A stretch of 64,000 nucleotides of DNA from Aneurinibacillus thermoaerophilus (GTDB lineage Bacteria; Bacillota; Bacilli; Aneurinibacillales; Aneurinibacillaceae): positions 18,848-82,847 of the forward strand of contig NZ_FNDE01000013.1 in assembly GCF_900099925.1 (NCBI RefSeq), given 5' to 3'. Below are positions 1-8,118 of this stretch, in pieces (within the stretch, counting starts at the first letter, position 1; every line of letters begins with the position of its first letter). The notes below the pieces were generated by a model. The model had not been told where the DNA came from and did no database searches. It worked only from the letters and a program-made list of their open reading frames with translations. The translations under genes were made by a program, and so were the position numbers.

Positions 1-1080
1 CGGATAGCGAATTTCTTCGGAGTACATCCGGGCAAACGAACCTGTCCCCCATCCTGTGAACCAGCGCTGCTGGAACAGATACCAGGCAGCCTCAGCAAAT
101 ACAAAGCGGGCATCCACGGACGTCCCTTTATCTTCCTGAAACAGTAGAGTAAGCCGAATCCATGCGGTTCCTCCGGTAATCTTCTCCACAGGAATAACAG
201 TAAATATGGAAACAAGAAGAGCACCGACAATCCCCAATGTCAGCAGAAAGCGGGAGCGCTTCTTGTTGCTGCTTTTCAACCAAATCAGTAAACCATACAT
301 GACAAGCGCCAAAATAAATCCAATGAACGCCTGCCGCGAGCCGGAGTAAAAAGCGGCAATTGCGTAGATGGCAAGCGCGATATAGCCGCATACCGCAAAA
401 CCACGTACTTTAATACAGTTAATTAGAAACAGCGTACTCAGCGCCCCAATAACCATAAATCGCCCGAAAACATTCGGACCGCCACCCAGTGCAGAAATTC
501 TCCCATTAGCCAAACCGCCGCTCAGGACGCCGCCCGCGATCCCCAACAGTGCCAGGCCAAATGTGATGACAGCCAGTCCAAGGAAAAAGTTCACATAATG
601 CTGCCGTGACGTCACCATGCTTAACGCCAGCACAAGCAAAGGCAACGTGTAAAAAGCAAACTCTATCAACTTTGTTGTCCCATAGGAAGGAGAAACGGAA
701 TACATCACTCCGGCTGCCAGCACCGCCAGGAAAAGCAAACAGGCAAATAAATAGGCTCTACTAAGAAGAGCATGAAATCTGCGGCGCATGATCATTACGA
801 ATACAGTCAAACTCAAGCTGAGAGCGGCAACATAGACCGGGCCATCTATCGTTTCCAGGAAAGGAACACGATTAAAGCGTCCGCCCAGCGATGTAATAAC
901 CAGCCCCAGCTCCGGCAGCGCAAAGATCACAAGCGCAAGCAGCACGACCACCAGCAAACCAATGATTTGAATAGCCGGAATGCTTACGCTCAGAGCAGCA
1001 AGCATCACACCCAAAAGCGACATACCGAAAAAAGGCAACATTCTTTCTTTGAGCCGGGGAGCTACGGTTTTAAACGACAT
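1..1080 (-). CDS. O-antigen polymerase/ligase-type membrane protein (Wzy/WaaL family), 3' end cut by window edge
   Basis: An open frame of 360 codons begins with ATG at 1080 and runs off the left edge, so the C-terminus is missing. The translation is almost entirely hydrophobic, with about nine to ten predicted membrane segments. A SGSRQAFIGF motif near residue 245 and a late stretch with DARFVFAEAAW followed by GWGTGSF resemble the periplasmic-loop and 'PlfGvG.G.f' patterns of the Wzy_C family. It follows the flippase gene by 28 nt and has a weak AAAGG site upstream. By context it polymerises or transfers lipid-linked repeat units outside the membrane. Polymerase versus ligase cannot be decided from this fragment. 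Confidence 0.8.
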   Translation of the reverse strand, partial: MSFKTVAPRLKERMLPFFGMSLLGVMLAALSVSIPAIQIIGLLVVVLLALVIFALPELGLVITSLGGRFNRVPFLETIDGPVYVAALSLSLTVFVMIMRRRFHALLSRAYLFACLLFLAVLAAGVMYSVSPSYGTTKLIEFAFYTLPLLVLALSMVTSRQHYVNFFLGLAVITFGLALLGIAGGVLSGGLANGRISALGGGPNVFGRFMVIGALSTLFLINCIKVRGFAVCGYIALAIYAIAAFYSGSRQAFIGFILALVMYGLLIWLKSSNKKRSRFLLTLGIVGALLVSIFTVIPVEKITGGTAWIRLTLLFQEDKGTSVDARFVFAEAAWYLFQQRWFTGWGTGSFARMYSEEIRYP

Positions 1081-1108
1081 ATACTACAACGCCTTTCCGT
1101 GTCATTTT

Positions 1109-2446
1109 TTATGCGACATCTTTTGCTGTTTTATCTGTTCCGCACAACTTCCGAATGCTCATTGCCGAGAGGAAAAACAGAATCACATACCCGACTGCCA
1201 TAACGCCTCCGTATAAGCCAATGGCCAGCGCAGGCGGAGCTTTCCACCAGGCCGCGCTGACAAGCGCGGCGATAATCAGCACGATCCGCCCGATCTGCCA
1301 AATAAGATGAACGTGCTGGCATTCAATAATATCAAGCGTCTGCGAGAGCGGAAATACAACAAACTGAATCAAGTACATGAAAGAAAGAATCTGGATGTAT
1401 CGCCCCGCTTCGTACCAGATGCCTCCAAATACGAGCGCAAACAACTGCGGACCGGCGATCCCAAGCAACAAAGAAGGAAGGAGGCCAATGAAAAACAGTT
1501 TCTTTGCTGTTTGATAGAATAGACGAAGCAACTGTTCCGGATTTTGCCGGGCGAGCCGGGAAGATTCACCCGTATAGACCTGGGCTACAGATTGCCCGAT
1601 CATGGTCATGGGCACACCGATAACCCGCTGTCCAAGAGCGAACCAGCCAAGAACCTGCGGCCCGTAGAAACTCGCAAGAATAAGAGCAGGCAGCTGCAAG
1701 CCGCTGCTGTTAAGAAGCCCGGACCAGCTGGAGAATAACGGGAACCGATAATAACGACAGGCCGCCTTTCCCACACCAGAAAGTGAAATCTTCCGCAAAA
1801 TATGCCGGTCATAACGCCACGATAGCAGCGCTAACGTTCCGCTGCCGCTGACCCGTCCAACTACATCTCCATAAAGCAGGCCAGCCGGCCCTTTGATAAA
1901 TAATCCTGCCAATATCTGTGTACATACCATTCCGAAGCTTTGACTGAATTTCGTACGTGAGATGCTGGCGAATCTCTTATAACGAATCGCCCAATAGTTA
2001 AGAGACTGGTAGAGACCCAGCCCCAGAAAGCTGACAGGCAGCAAAAACAGATACGGCAGCATCTTCTCTGCCTTCAACGATAATAGCAGCGTATCGCCGA
2101 ACAAAAAAACAGCCGTACCTATGAGCAGCGTCATACCAAATACGACCAGGACAGATAAAGCAAATACATTGGCCGCTGTCTCTTCTTCTTCCGGTAGAAG
2201 GATCGCCAGCTCATACCGTAAAGATGAAATAACTACAAGAATCGATAACATAGCGGTAAATACCGCCAGTACACCGAAACTCTCCGGCGTATATAGCCGG
2301 CTAAGAATAGGAGATGCAAGGAGTAACAAGCCCTGCGTAAGCGCCGTGCCCCCTGCCAATACCACGACGTTTCTGGCAAATTTGCTTTTCGGCAGCCTGC
2401 GCTTGATTTTTTCTACTACCCCCTGAACCCCTGCTATTCTATTCAC
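1109..2446 (-). CDS. Polysaccharide flippase (Wzx/MATE-like oligosaccharide transporter)
   Basis: A 445-residue polytopic protein with about 12 to 14 predicted membrane helices and the N-terminal pattern of polysaccharide-biosynthesis flippases (NVVVLAGGTALTQGLLLLASPILSRLY, split by charged loops). The family moves undecaprenyl-linked oligosaccharide units from the inner to the outer face of the cytoplasmic membrane. I place the start at GTG 2446 rather than the upstream GTG at 2470, because AGGAGG lies 8 nt before the former. It sits between the pectate-lyase-like gene and the polymerase, as expected for a Wzx/Wzy-dependent pathway. Confidence 0.85.
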   Translation of the reverse strand: MNRIAGVQGVVEKIKRRLPKSKFARNVVVLAGGTALTQGLLLLASPILSRLYTPESFGVLAVFTAMLSILVVISSLRYELAILLPEEEETAANVFALSVLVVFGMTLLIGTAVFLFGDTLLLSLKAEKMLPYLFLLPVSFLGLGLYQSLNYWAIRYKRFASISRTKFSQSFGMVCTQILAGLFIKGPAGLLYGDVVGRVSGSGTLALLSWRYDRHILRKISLSGVGKAACRYYRFPLFSSWSGLLNSSGLQLPALILASFYGPQVLGWFALGQRVIGVPMTMIGQSVAQVYTGESSRLARQNPEQLLRLFYQTAKKLFFIGLLPSLLLGIAGPQLFALVFGGIWYEAGRYIQILSFMYLIQFVVFPLSQTLDIIECQHVHLIWQIGRIVLIIAALVSAAWWKAPPALAIGLYGGVMAVGYVILFFLSAMSIRKLCGTDKTAKDVA

Positions 2447-2486
2447 ATAGTCCGCCTCCTGTATGTTCACTCAATTTATTTGCAGT

Positions 2487-4106
2487 CTACTCATTGCGAA
2501 TTCCGCTTGATACCAGTGTGTAGTCAGCCGGTTTCGTATAAATGGCCATACCTCCGACCACCGCAGCGCCGGAGCCGGGAGCGATCCCAAGCCACACCCT
2601 CGCCACTTCAGGCCCAACAACGAAGAAAAGAGGATCGCTGTTGTCAGAGCCTGTAATATATACACCTCCATACCTTTTTTCTGACCAGTACGGAACATTT
2701 TCTTCCTTTCCTTTCAGCCACCCTCCATGTTTCGCGTTTACGATATTGCCCCTGGCATCATAACCTTTTATTACAACTCTCCCGGCACTGTTTCCCGGAG
2801 AAGCGCGTTTAACAACAAAAGATTTTACTTTTCTTGTATCGATCATGACGCCAAGCGCCGTATCTTTCACAATAAACGTACCATCCTGATTTCTGCTAAT
2901 TGCCTGGCCGCTGACGCTACCAAGCACATCATTGGATCCGTCAGTCAAAAAAGACATGCCCACAAATGAAATGTGGCCGTCTGGCAGCATGCGGAACCGC
3001 TCAGACAGGTTATAACTGGCCAAAAGGTGGCTGTGCTCTTCCAGCACCCGCTCGGAAGCGCTACTGGTAATTGTGGACGGGTACAGGGAGCGATCATCAA
3101 TACGCGCCGCTCCCATACCAGTCGAAATGACATTGTCACTGCTACCGTTAACGATACGCGCTGCATACGTACCGTTTCCTTCGTTCCGAATGTATTCAAA
3201 CGTATTAAGCTTTCCATGTTCGATAAGAATTGGCAGCGCTTCAGCCCCCTGAACCAGCCCACTCTGGCTCAACTCAAAACTCGGTTTAATAAAAATATTA
3301 TTATTGTTGTTTTTATACGTTCCATCCTGGCTTGTAATCACAACTCCGATTCGATCCTCGTTCGCATGAAGTGAGGGACGTACCGAAAATCGGCCTCCCA
3401 TATACAAATTTTCGTTTATCCAGCCAATGCGACCGTTCTTTCCCTTTTGATTGGTCAGTTCCACTCCGATATGATTACCAATAAACTGACCGAGCCGTAC
3501 TTCATTGTAGGCAAATCCTTTGCCAGCACCAATAAACTGGCTTCCTATGGTAAAGCAGTCGGCCTGTCGAATATCAATAAAGGAAGATGTGGCATTAAAA
3601 ATCCGAATCCCGATCGCCTGCTTCGCCGGATCACTGGAAAGCCAAGCAGACTGCTTCTTTCGAATGACAGCAAGACCCGTGTAGGATGCCCGTGTCGTTT
3701 TCCCCTGCTCGCCAATTGTTACGAACGGTTCATACGCATCTCCTGTATAAATCAGGGGAGCGTGCTGCTCAACCGAGACATTCGGCGGTATCTGTATCGG
3801 GGTATCCAGGGCATAGCCCTCGGCAGGAGGAAATACCAAGACAATATTCGATTCAGGAGAAAATTGTGATGCTGACAGTTTCTCCGCATAAGCAATGGCT
3901 TGCGAAACGGCCAATGCATCATTCGTTTTACCATCCCCTACCGCCCCGAATTGCATCACATCTATCATTCGTTTTGCTTTCTGCGCGTCCTGCGTATTTC
4001 CGCCTTGAACGTTAACCTCCGGCTTTGATAGCAAAACAAACCCTACAGCTACGAAGCTCATGATAAGACTCAGAACAGATACATAGGTTGACCATCGATG
4101 CTTCAT
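2487..4106 (-). CDS. Membrane-anchored pectate-lyase-3-like beta-helix protein
   Basis: A 539-residue protein with one N-terminal membrane segment (about residues 10-28), then a FGAVGDGKTNDALAVSQAI stretch, the hallmark N-terminus of the Pectate_lyase_3/right-handed beta-helix fold. Repeated short Asn/Gly/Ile-rich segments follow. Its location between Wzz and Wzx suggests trimming or modification of the exported polysaccharide, but substrate and catalytic residues cannot be read from the sequence. Translation looks coupled to the upstream wzz gene: AAGGAG overlaps the end of that gene and the two ORFs are 2 nt apart. Confidence 0.7.
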   Translation of the reverse strand: MKHRWSTYVSVLSLIMSFVAVGFVLLSKPEVNVQGGNTQDAQKAKRMIDVMQFGAVGDGKTNDALAVSQAIAYAEKLSASQFSPESNIVLVFPPAEGYALDTPIQIPPNVSVEQHAPLIYTGDAYEPFVTIGEQGKTTRASYTGLAVIRKKQSAWLSSDPAKQAIGIRIFNATSSFIDIRQADCFTIGSQFIGAGKGFAYNEVRLGQFIGNHIGVELTNQKGKNGRIGWINENLYMGGRFSVRPSLHANEDRIGVVITSQDGTYKNNNNNIFIKPSFELSQSGLVQGAEALPILIEHGKLNTFEYIRNEGNGTYAARIVNGSSDNVISTGMGAARIDDRSLYPSTITSSASERVLEEHSHLLASYNLSERFRMLPDGHISFVGMSFLTDGSNDVLGSVSGQAISRNQDGTFIVKDTALGVMIDTRKVKSFVVKRASPGNSAGRVVIKGYDARGNIVNAKHGGWLKGKEENVPYWSEKRYGGVYITGSDNSDPLFFVVGPEVARVWLGIAPGSGAAVVGGMAIYTKPADYTLVSSGIRNE

Positions 4107-4108
4107 GT

Positions 4109-4891
4109 CTACTCCTTTGTCAGCAGTTGGGAGCCGTCTTCATATACAAGCGGTACGATAAACCTTTCTTCTTCCGCTTTGCTCTTTAGCTTGGAAGAAT
4201 GTACAGGTATGGCGGCAACGGTACCGAGTACCGGAAGATCAAGATGACTCTCAATTTCTTCTTCTGTACGTATTCTCCGATCTGTTAATTCCAGCAAAAA
4301 TGCCAGTCCAACCGAAACCGCCAATCCAAGAAAGAAAGCTGTACTGATATGCAACGCCAACGTTACCAACTTAGTCGAAGACGCCCGCTCCGCTTTTGCC
4401 TCCGCCAAAACTTGTATGTTTTCGATGTTCATCCGTTTAACAACTTCACTTTGGAAGGTAGCAGCGAGCATATTCGCTATCTGTGCTGCCTTTGCCGGAT
4501 TACGATCTTCTACGGTAATGGCCATAACCTGCGAATGACGTATGCCGCTTACGCTGATTTTCTTGGCTAATGCTTTCCCTTTATCCGGCTCCCCCAGTTT
4601 CCCGGCAACAAGTTCCAGAAGGGAAGGGCTGATAATGATTTCATTGTAGGTTTTAATCAGTTCTACATTCGCCTCAAGCTCCGAGGCAGGAAGCAAATAC
4701 ATTCCGCTTTCCTGCCTGGCCTTATGAATCAGCAACTCAGCGGTCGCCTTATAAGCAGGAGGAATGAAAAAAAAGCTAAGCACAGCGCTGGTTAAGACTG
4801 CGGTTAGCGTGATGGTCACTATCATAAAAAGATATCGCTGCAAAACACGAAGAAGTCCTCGTACATCACTCTGTATCCGGTATTGTTCCAT
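4109..4891 (-). CDS. Wzz/YveK-type chain-length determinant protein (second copy)
   Basis: A 260-residue protein with an N-terminal membrane helix (about residues 20-42), an extracytoplasmic alpha/beta region and a second helix near residues 180-205, followed by a short cytoplasmic tail. This is the layout of Wzz_N/polysaccharide co-polymerases that set chain length and activate a partner tyrosine kinase. It is clearly a paralogue of the protein encoded at 19515-20279: shared features include ELE(A/S)N.(E/Q)LI, KLGEPDK and a DLPVLGT-like C-terminal motif. No kinase gene is adjacent to this copy, so it may act with the single kinase at 18832-19518 or without one. Confidence 0.85.
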   Translation of the reverse strand: MEQYRIQSDVRGLLRVLQRYLFMIVTITLTAVLTSAVLSFFFIPPAYKATAELLIHKARQESGMYLLPASELEANVELIKTYNEIIISPSLLELVAGKLGEPDKGKALAKKISVSGIRHSQVMAITVEDRNPAKAAQIANMLAATFQSEVVKRMNIENIQVLAEAKAERASSTKLVTLALHISTAFFLGLAVSVGLAFLLELTDRRIRTEEEIESHLDLPVLGTVAAIPVHSSKLKSKAEEERFIVPLVYEDGSQLLTKE

Positions 4892-4915
4892 GCCTATTGT
4901 CCCTTACTGAGCCAT

Positions 4916-6007
4916 TTACTTTACATCAAGCAAACGTTGAATGATGACAGCAACCTGGGCACGGTTGGTTTTTGACTTCGGCGCGAAATGATGCTGATCC
5001 ATTCCCGTGATGATCCCTTTTTCTACTAGCAGGGCTACGTTTGCTTGCGCCCATGTTGCAATATTCTTCCGATCTGCAAACTTCTCTAACTGTTTCTTGT
5101 GCTCCGCAGCAGGCTTTATACCCATCGTTACATCCAGCGCGCGAGCGACCATGGTCGCCATTTGCTCCCGTGTCACCGGCGCATTCGGATCAAACTTGGT
5201 TTTGCTCACACCGCTCACGATATGGAGGCGCGCCGCAATTGCCACATCAGCGGCAAACCAGTCTTCGTTTTTCACATCGGTAAACGAAGGGGATGGACCT
5301 TCTGCTGTTTTCTCATTTAACTTGAGCGCCTGAACCAGCATACGGGTAAACTGTGCCCTGGTTACATGGCCAAGCGGTTCAAATTTGTCTTCGCTTATTC
5401 CATTCAATACACCCGCCGCCACAAGCGCTTGAATCGCTTCTTGCGCCCATGGTACTTCTCCTAGATCAGTAAAAGCAGGCACCGGTTTGTCTTCGGGTTT
5501 TGCAGGTTTTTCAGGTGCTGGCTGAACCGGCAACTGTTCCGGTTTTTCCGGTGCAGGTTCTGTCGTTTTCACCGGTTCCGTTACCGGTTCCTTGATCGGT
5601 TCTTTTGCCGGCTCCTCCTCTTCATTCGGAGATGCTGTGATTTGGTCTTTTGCCTGCATTACATCTTCAATCGTGATATTGGATTCGCGTACTTCCTGCT
5701 TCAGCTTTTCATATTTCTCCGTGTCAACCGTTTGTTTTACCGCTTCTTCCGCAATTTGCTCAAGCGGCTTATTCGGTGATTCCAGCATTTCCTGCATGGC
5801 TTTTTCTTTGATCATCTGCTGTTCTTCCGGGGTGAGTTGCTGCAATAATTCTTTCATTTTTTGCACTTTGCTATCCGTTACATCCTCCGTTGCCGCCTTT
5901 GCCGTTGTGGTCCATCCTATCGGCAGCAGCGTAACAGAAGGCATTGCCACCGCAGTCGCAAGCAGCGACAACGCCAGTTTATGTCGAAATCCGTTTTTCT
6001 TGTTCAT
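4916..6007 (-). CDS. Exported SLH-domain protein with coiled N-terminus and Pro/Glu linker
   Basis: A 363-residue exported protein. Residues 1-38 form a signal peptide ending in AKA. Residues about 45-125 are charged and helical (QQLTPEEQQMIKEKA), residues about 128-178 are a Pro/Glu/Lys-rich linker, and three SLH domains follow (FTDLGEVPWAQEAIQAL, FTDVKNEDWFAADVAIAA and FADRKNIATWAQANVALL). SLH domains bind pyruvylated secondary cell-wall polymers, so the protein is expected at the cell surface. It lies 16 nt after the ABC permease gene, in the same transcription unit. The N-terminal region matches no family I recognise. Confidence 0.85.
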   Translation of the reverse strand: MNKKNGFRHKLALSLLATAVAMPSVTLLPIGWTTTAKAATEDVTDSKVQKMKELLQQLTPEEQQMIKEKAMQEMLESPNKPLEQIAEEAVKQTVDTEKYEKLKQEVRESNITIEDVMQAKDQITASPNEEEEPAKEPIKEPVTEPVKTTEPAPEKPEQLPVQPAPEKPAKPEDKPVPAFTDLGEVPWAQEAIQALVAAGVLNGISEDKFEPLGHVTRAQFTRMLVQALKLNEKTAEGPSPSFTDVKNEDWFAADVAIAARLHIVSGVSKTKFDPNAPVTREQMATMVARALDVTMGIKPAAEHKKQLEKFADRKNIATWAQANVALLVEKGIITGMDQHHFAPKSKTNRAQVAVIIQRLLDVK

Positions 6008-6023
6008 ATCTATCCCTCCATAA

Positions 6024-7241
6024 TTATTCGTAGCGCAACGCTTCGATCGGGGGAATCCTTACCGCCCGCAGCGCCGGAATCATCCCGAACAGAAGACCTG
6101 CACCGATCGCAAACACAATCGTATACCCTACCATCTCCAGCGGAATATGGTTCGGCAGTATCGGAAAATACGTGTGAATGGAATAAAGAATTCCGTATGT
6201 CGCGGCCAAGCCGAGCAGGGCGCCTGTCACGCTTAAAAAAACCGCTTCAAACAAGAACTGGGCGAGAATATGCCACGATTTTGCCCCAACCGCCTTGCGA
6301 ATCCCAATTTCCCTTGTCCGCTCTTTCACCGTCAAAAGCATTACATTCATAATCCCAATACCCCCAACCAAAAGCGCGATACCGGTAATCGCAAGGGTAA
6401 TCACACCGACCAGATCCATCACGGTTTTGATAACATGAATCACTTCTTCTGCCTTTACCAAGTTGAAATCTTTTTTCTTATGGTTTTGTCCGATAACATT
6501 GTTGATCTGCTTTTCGACCTGCGGCACGTTTTCCGTCTTTTTCGCGGTGAAAAATAGCAAAGAAGCATTGTCCACGTTGCCTATCTTTTCAACCACATGG
6601 TATGGCGCATATACCCGATCATCAATATTGAAACCGAACATTTTCTTCTCATCCAGAACGCCGATCACCATAAAATTCTCCCGGTTAATCGTAACCGTTT
6701 TTCCGACCGCAGGCCTGTCGCCGAATATGTTGTGCTTAATGTTGGCCCCAAGTACAATGACATGCTTGTTCTGCTTGCATTCGGCATCGGTAAAAAATCG
6801 CCCATCCGCCAACCTGACATCAAGAATAGGCAGAAGATCAGGCGTTGTCCCGGTAAAAATCATTTCATATCCTTTTTTGTTATACATAAGCACGCCCATG
6901 AATTCATTTTGTGGTGCCGCCTTTTCTACGCCCGGAACCCGCGCTTTAACATCCATCGCATCCTTGTATGTGAGCGTGCTGGCGGAAGGCGCGAAGGAAG
7001 CAAAGTCGGAAATACCGCTATCAATGGCTTTCTTATTCAGCAACTTGCCCGGTACAACGGTAATCTGCCGGGCGCCAAGCCCGGAGAATTGTTGCAACAA
7101 GCTCTGGCTAAAATTGTAGAGCACCGTCATCATCGAAATAACGAGCAGCGCGGCGACCGCCACGCCCAAAATCGCCAGCAACGAACGACCGCGATACATC
7201 CAGATGCCACGCAAGGCCATCCTCACATTACGGAATAGCAT
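6024..7241 (-). CDS. MacB/FtsX-type ABC transporter permease
   Basis: A 405-residue permease. One membrane helix lies at about residues 20-42, an extracytoplasmic MacB_PCD-like domain follows, and three C-terminal helices carry the FtsX signature (GIGIMNVMLLTVKERTREIG then RKAVGA). I use ATG 7241, which overlaps the ATPase stop as TAATG. A longer open frame reaching 7559 is only the shadow of the ATPase gene. No membrane-fusion partner is encoded next to it. MacB-like exporters in Gram-positives move peptides, lipids or envelope signals. The substrate here is unknown, but the gene lies inside a polysaccharide/SLH locus. Confidence 0.85.
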   Translation of the reverse strand: MLFRNVRMALRGIWMYRGRSLLAILGVAVAALLVISMMTVLYNFSQSLLQQFSGLGARQITVVPGKLLNKKAIDSGISDFASFAPSASTLTYKDAMDVKARVPGVEKAAPQNEFMGVLMYNKKGYEMIFTGTTPDLLPILDVRLADGRFFTDAECKQNKHVIVLGANIKHNIFGDRPAVGKTVTINRENFMVIGVLDEKKMFGFNIDDRVYAPYHVVEKIGNVDNASLLFFTAKKTENVPQVEKQINNVIGQNHKKKDFNLVKAEEVIHVIKTVMDLVGVITLAITGIALLVGGIGIMNVMLLTVKERTREIGIRKAVGAKSWHILAQFLFEAVFLSVTGALLGLAATYGILYSIHTYFPILPNHIPLEMVGYTIVFAIGAGLLFGMIPALRAVRIPPIEALRYE

Positions 7242-7939
7242 TACCCGCGGTTCGCCTCCCTTTCCGGCGCACCACGATACGGAACGAGCTTGCGATCCAG
7301 CATATACAGAATTCGTTCCGCAATCCGGGCCAGCTCGTAATCGTGGGTTACCAGCATGATGGTTTTGCCCTGTGCATGCAGACGTTGCAAAATGTTGATC
7401 ACCTCTTGTTTGGATTGCGCATCCAGATTTCCTGTCGGTTCGTCGGCCAACAGAAGCGAGGGCGAGGCGACAATCGCGCGGGCAATGGCTACTTTCTGCT
7501 TTTGACCGCCGGACAGGTGAACGGGTACGTCTTTTTTGCGTGAAAGCATCCCGACCCACTCTAGCGCCTCATCCACCCGCTTGCGCTTCTCCCGGGCAGA
7601 CATCCGGGTATACTGAAGCGGCAGGGCAACATTCTCGCCGACGGTCAGCCGAGGAACGAGCATGAACTGCTGAAAGATAAAGCCAATATGGCGGTTGCGG
7701 ATAGCAGCCAGGCGGCCCCCGCCATATTCGGTTACATCTTGTCCGGCGAGCCGGTATGTGCCTGAGTCGGGCTTGTCCAGAAGCCCAAGGATATTTAGCA
7801 ACGTCGATTTGCCGGAGCCGGAAGGGCCGAGGATGGATACGAATTCACCCTGTTTCACATTCAAGTCCAGATCTTCAATGACGGTTCTTTTTTCCCGCCC
7901 ATCTTTGTAGTGGCGGGAAATGCCCCGAAGCTCAATCAT
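7241..7939 (-). CDS. ABC transporter ATP-binding protein (MacB/LolD-like)
   Basis: A 232-residue ATPase with Walker A GPSGSGKST (residues 38-46), signature LSGGQKQKV (142-150) and Walker B LLLADEP followed by TGNLD (162-173). The Gly-Asn-Leu-Asp D-loop is typical of the MacB/LolD/FtsE group. It pairs with the permease immediately downstream through a TAATG stop/start overlap. Its ATG at 7937-7939 is nested in the last codons of a 55-codon ORF, which suggests translational coupling with that small gene. Confidence 0.93.
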   Translation of the reverse strand: MIELRGISRHYKDGREKRTVIEDLDLNVKQGEFVSILGPSGSGKSTLLNILGLLDKPDSGTYRLAGQDVTEYGGGRLAAIRNRHIGFIFQQFMLVPRLTVGENVALPLQYTRMSAREKRKRVDEALEWVGMLSRKKDVPVHLSGGQKQKVAIARAIVASPSLLLADEPTGNLDAQSKQEVINILQRLHAQGKTIMLVTHDYELARIAERILYMLDRKLVPYRGAPEREANRG

Positions 7940-8099
7940 AGTTGCCCATCCGTTCTATGAATGGTTTGAGCTGGAACACGATGTCATCCACAATGTCGCG
8001 CGTGTCCATCGTGTCGAGCTGTTCGCCTTTTTGATAGACATCCAGCAAAATATGAAGCAGAATTTTTTGATCGAGCTCGCTTTCCATGAGTTTCGCCAT
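7932..8099 (-). CDS. Small 55-residue ORF overlapping the ABC ATPase start
   Basis: ATG at 8097-8099 opens a 55-codon frame that ends in TGA at 7932-7934, overlapping the first codons of the ATPase gene by 8 nt. The product is acidic (12 Asp/Glu against 6 Lys/Arg), starts MAKLMESELDQKILLHILLD and ends ERMGNYD. It has no signal peptide or membrane segment and is likely helical. The tight fit between the polysaccharide dehydratase gene (stop at 8119) and the ATPase, with no other coding frame filling the gap, supports translation. I recognise no family; a small regulator or adaptor of the transporter is only a guess. Confidence 0.6.
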   Translation of the reverse strand: MAKLMESELDQKILLHILLDVYQKGEQLDTMDTRDIVDDIVFQLKPFIERMGNYD

Positions 8100-8118
8100 C
8101 ACCAGATATCAACTCCCA

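Noticed and set aside
6024..7559. Extended N-terminus of the ABC permease to 7559
   Set aside because: The extra 106 codons lie wholly in the ATPase gene and read as Arg/Ser-rich noise; the TAATG overlap gives the start at 7241.
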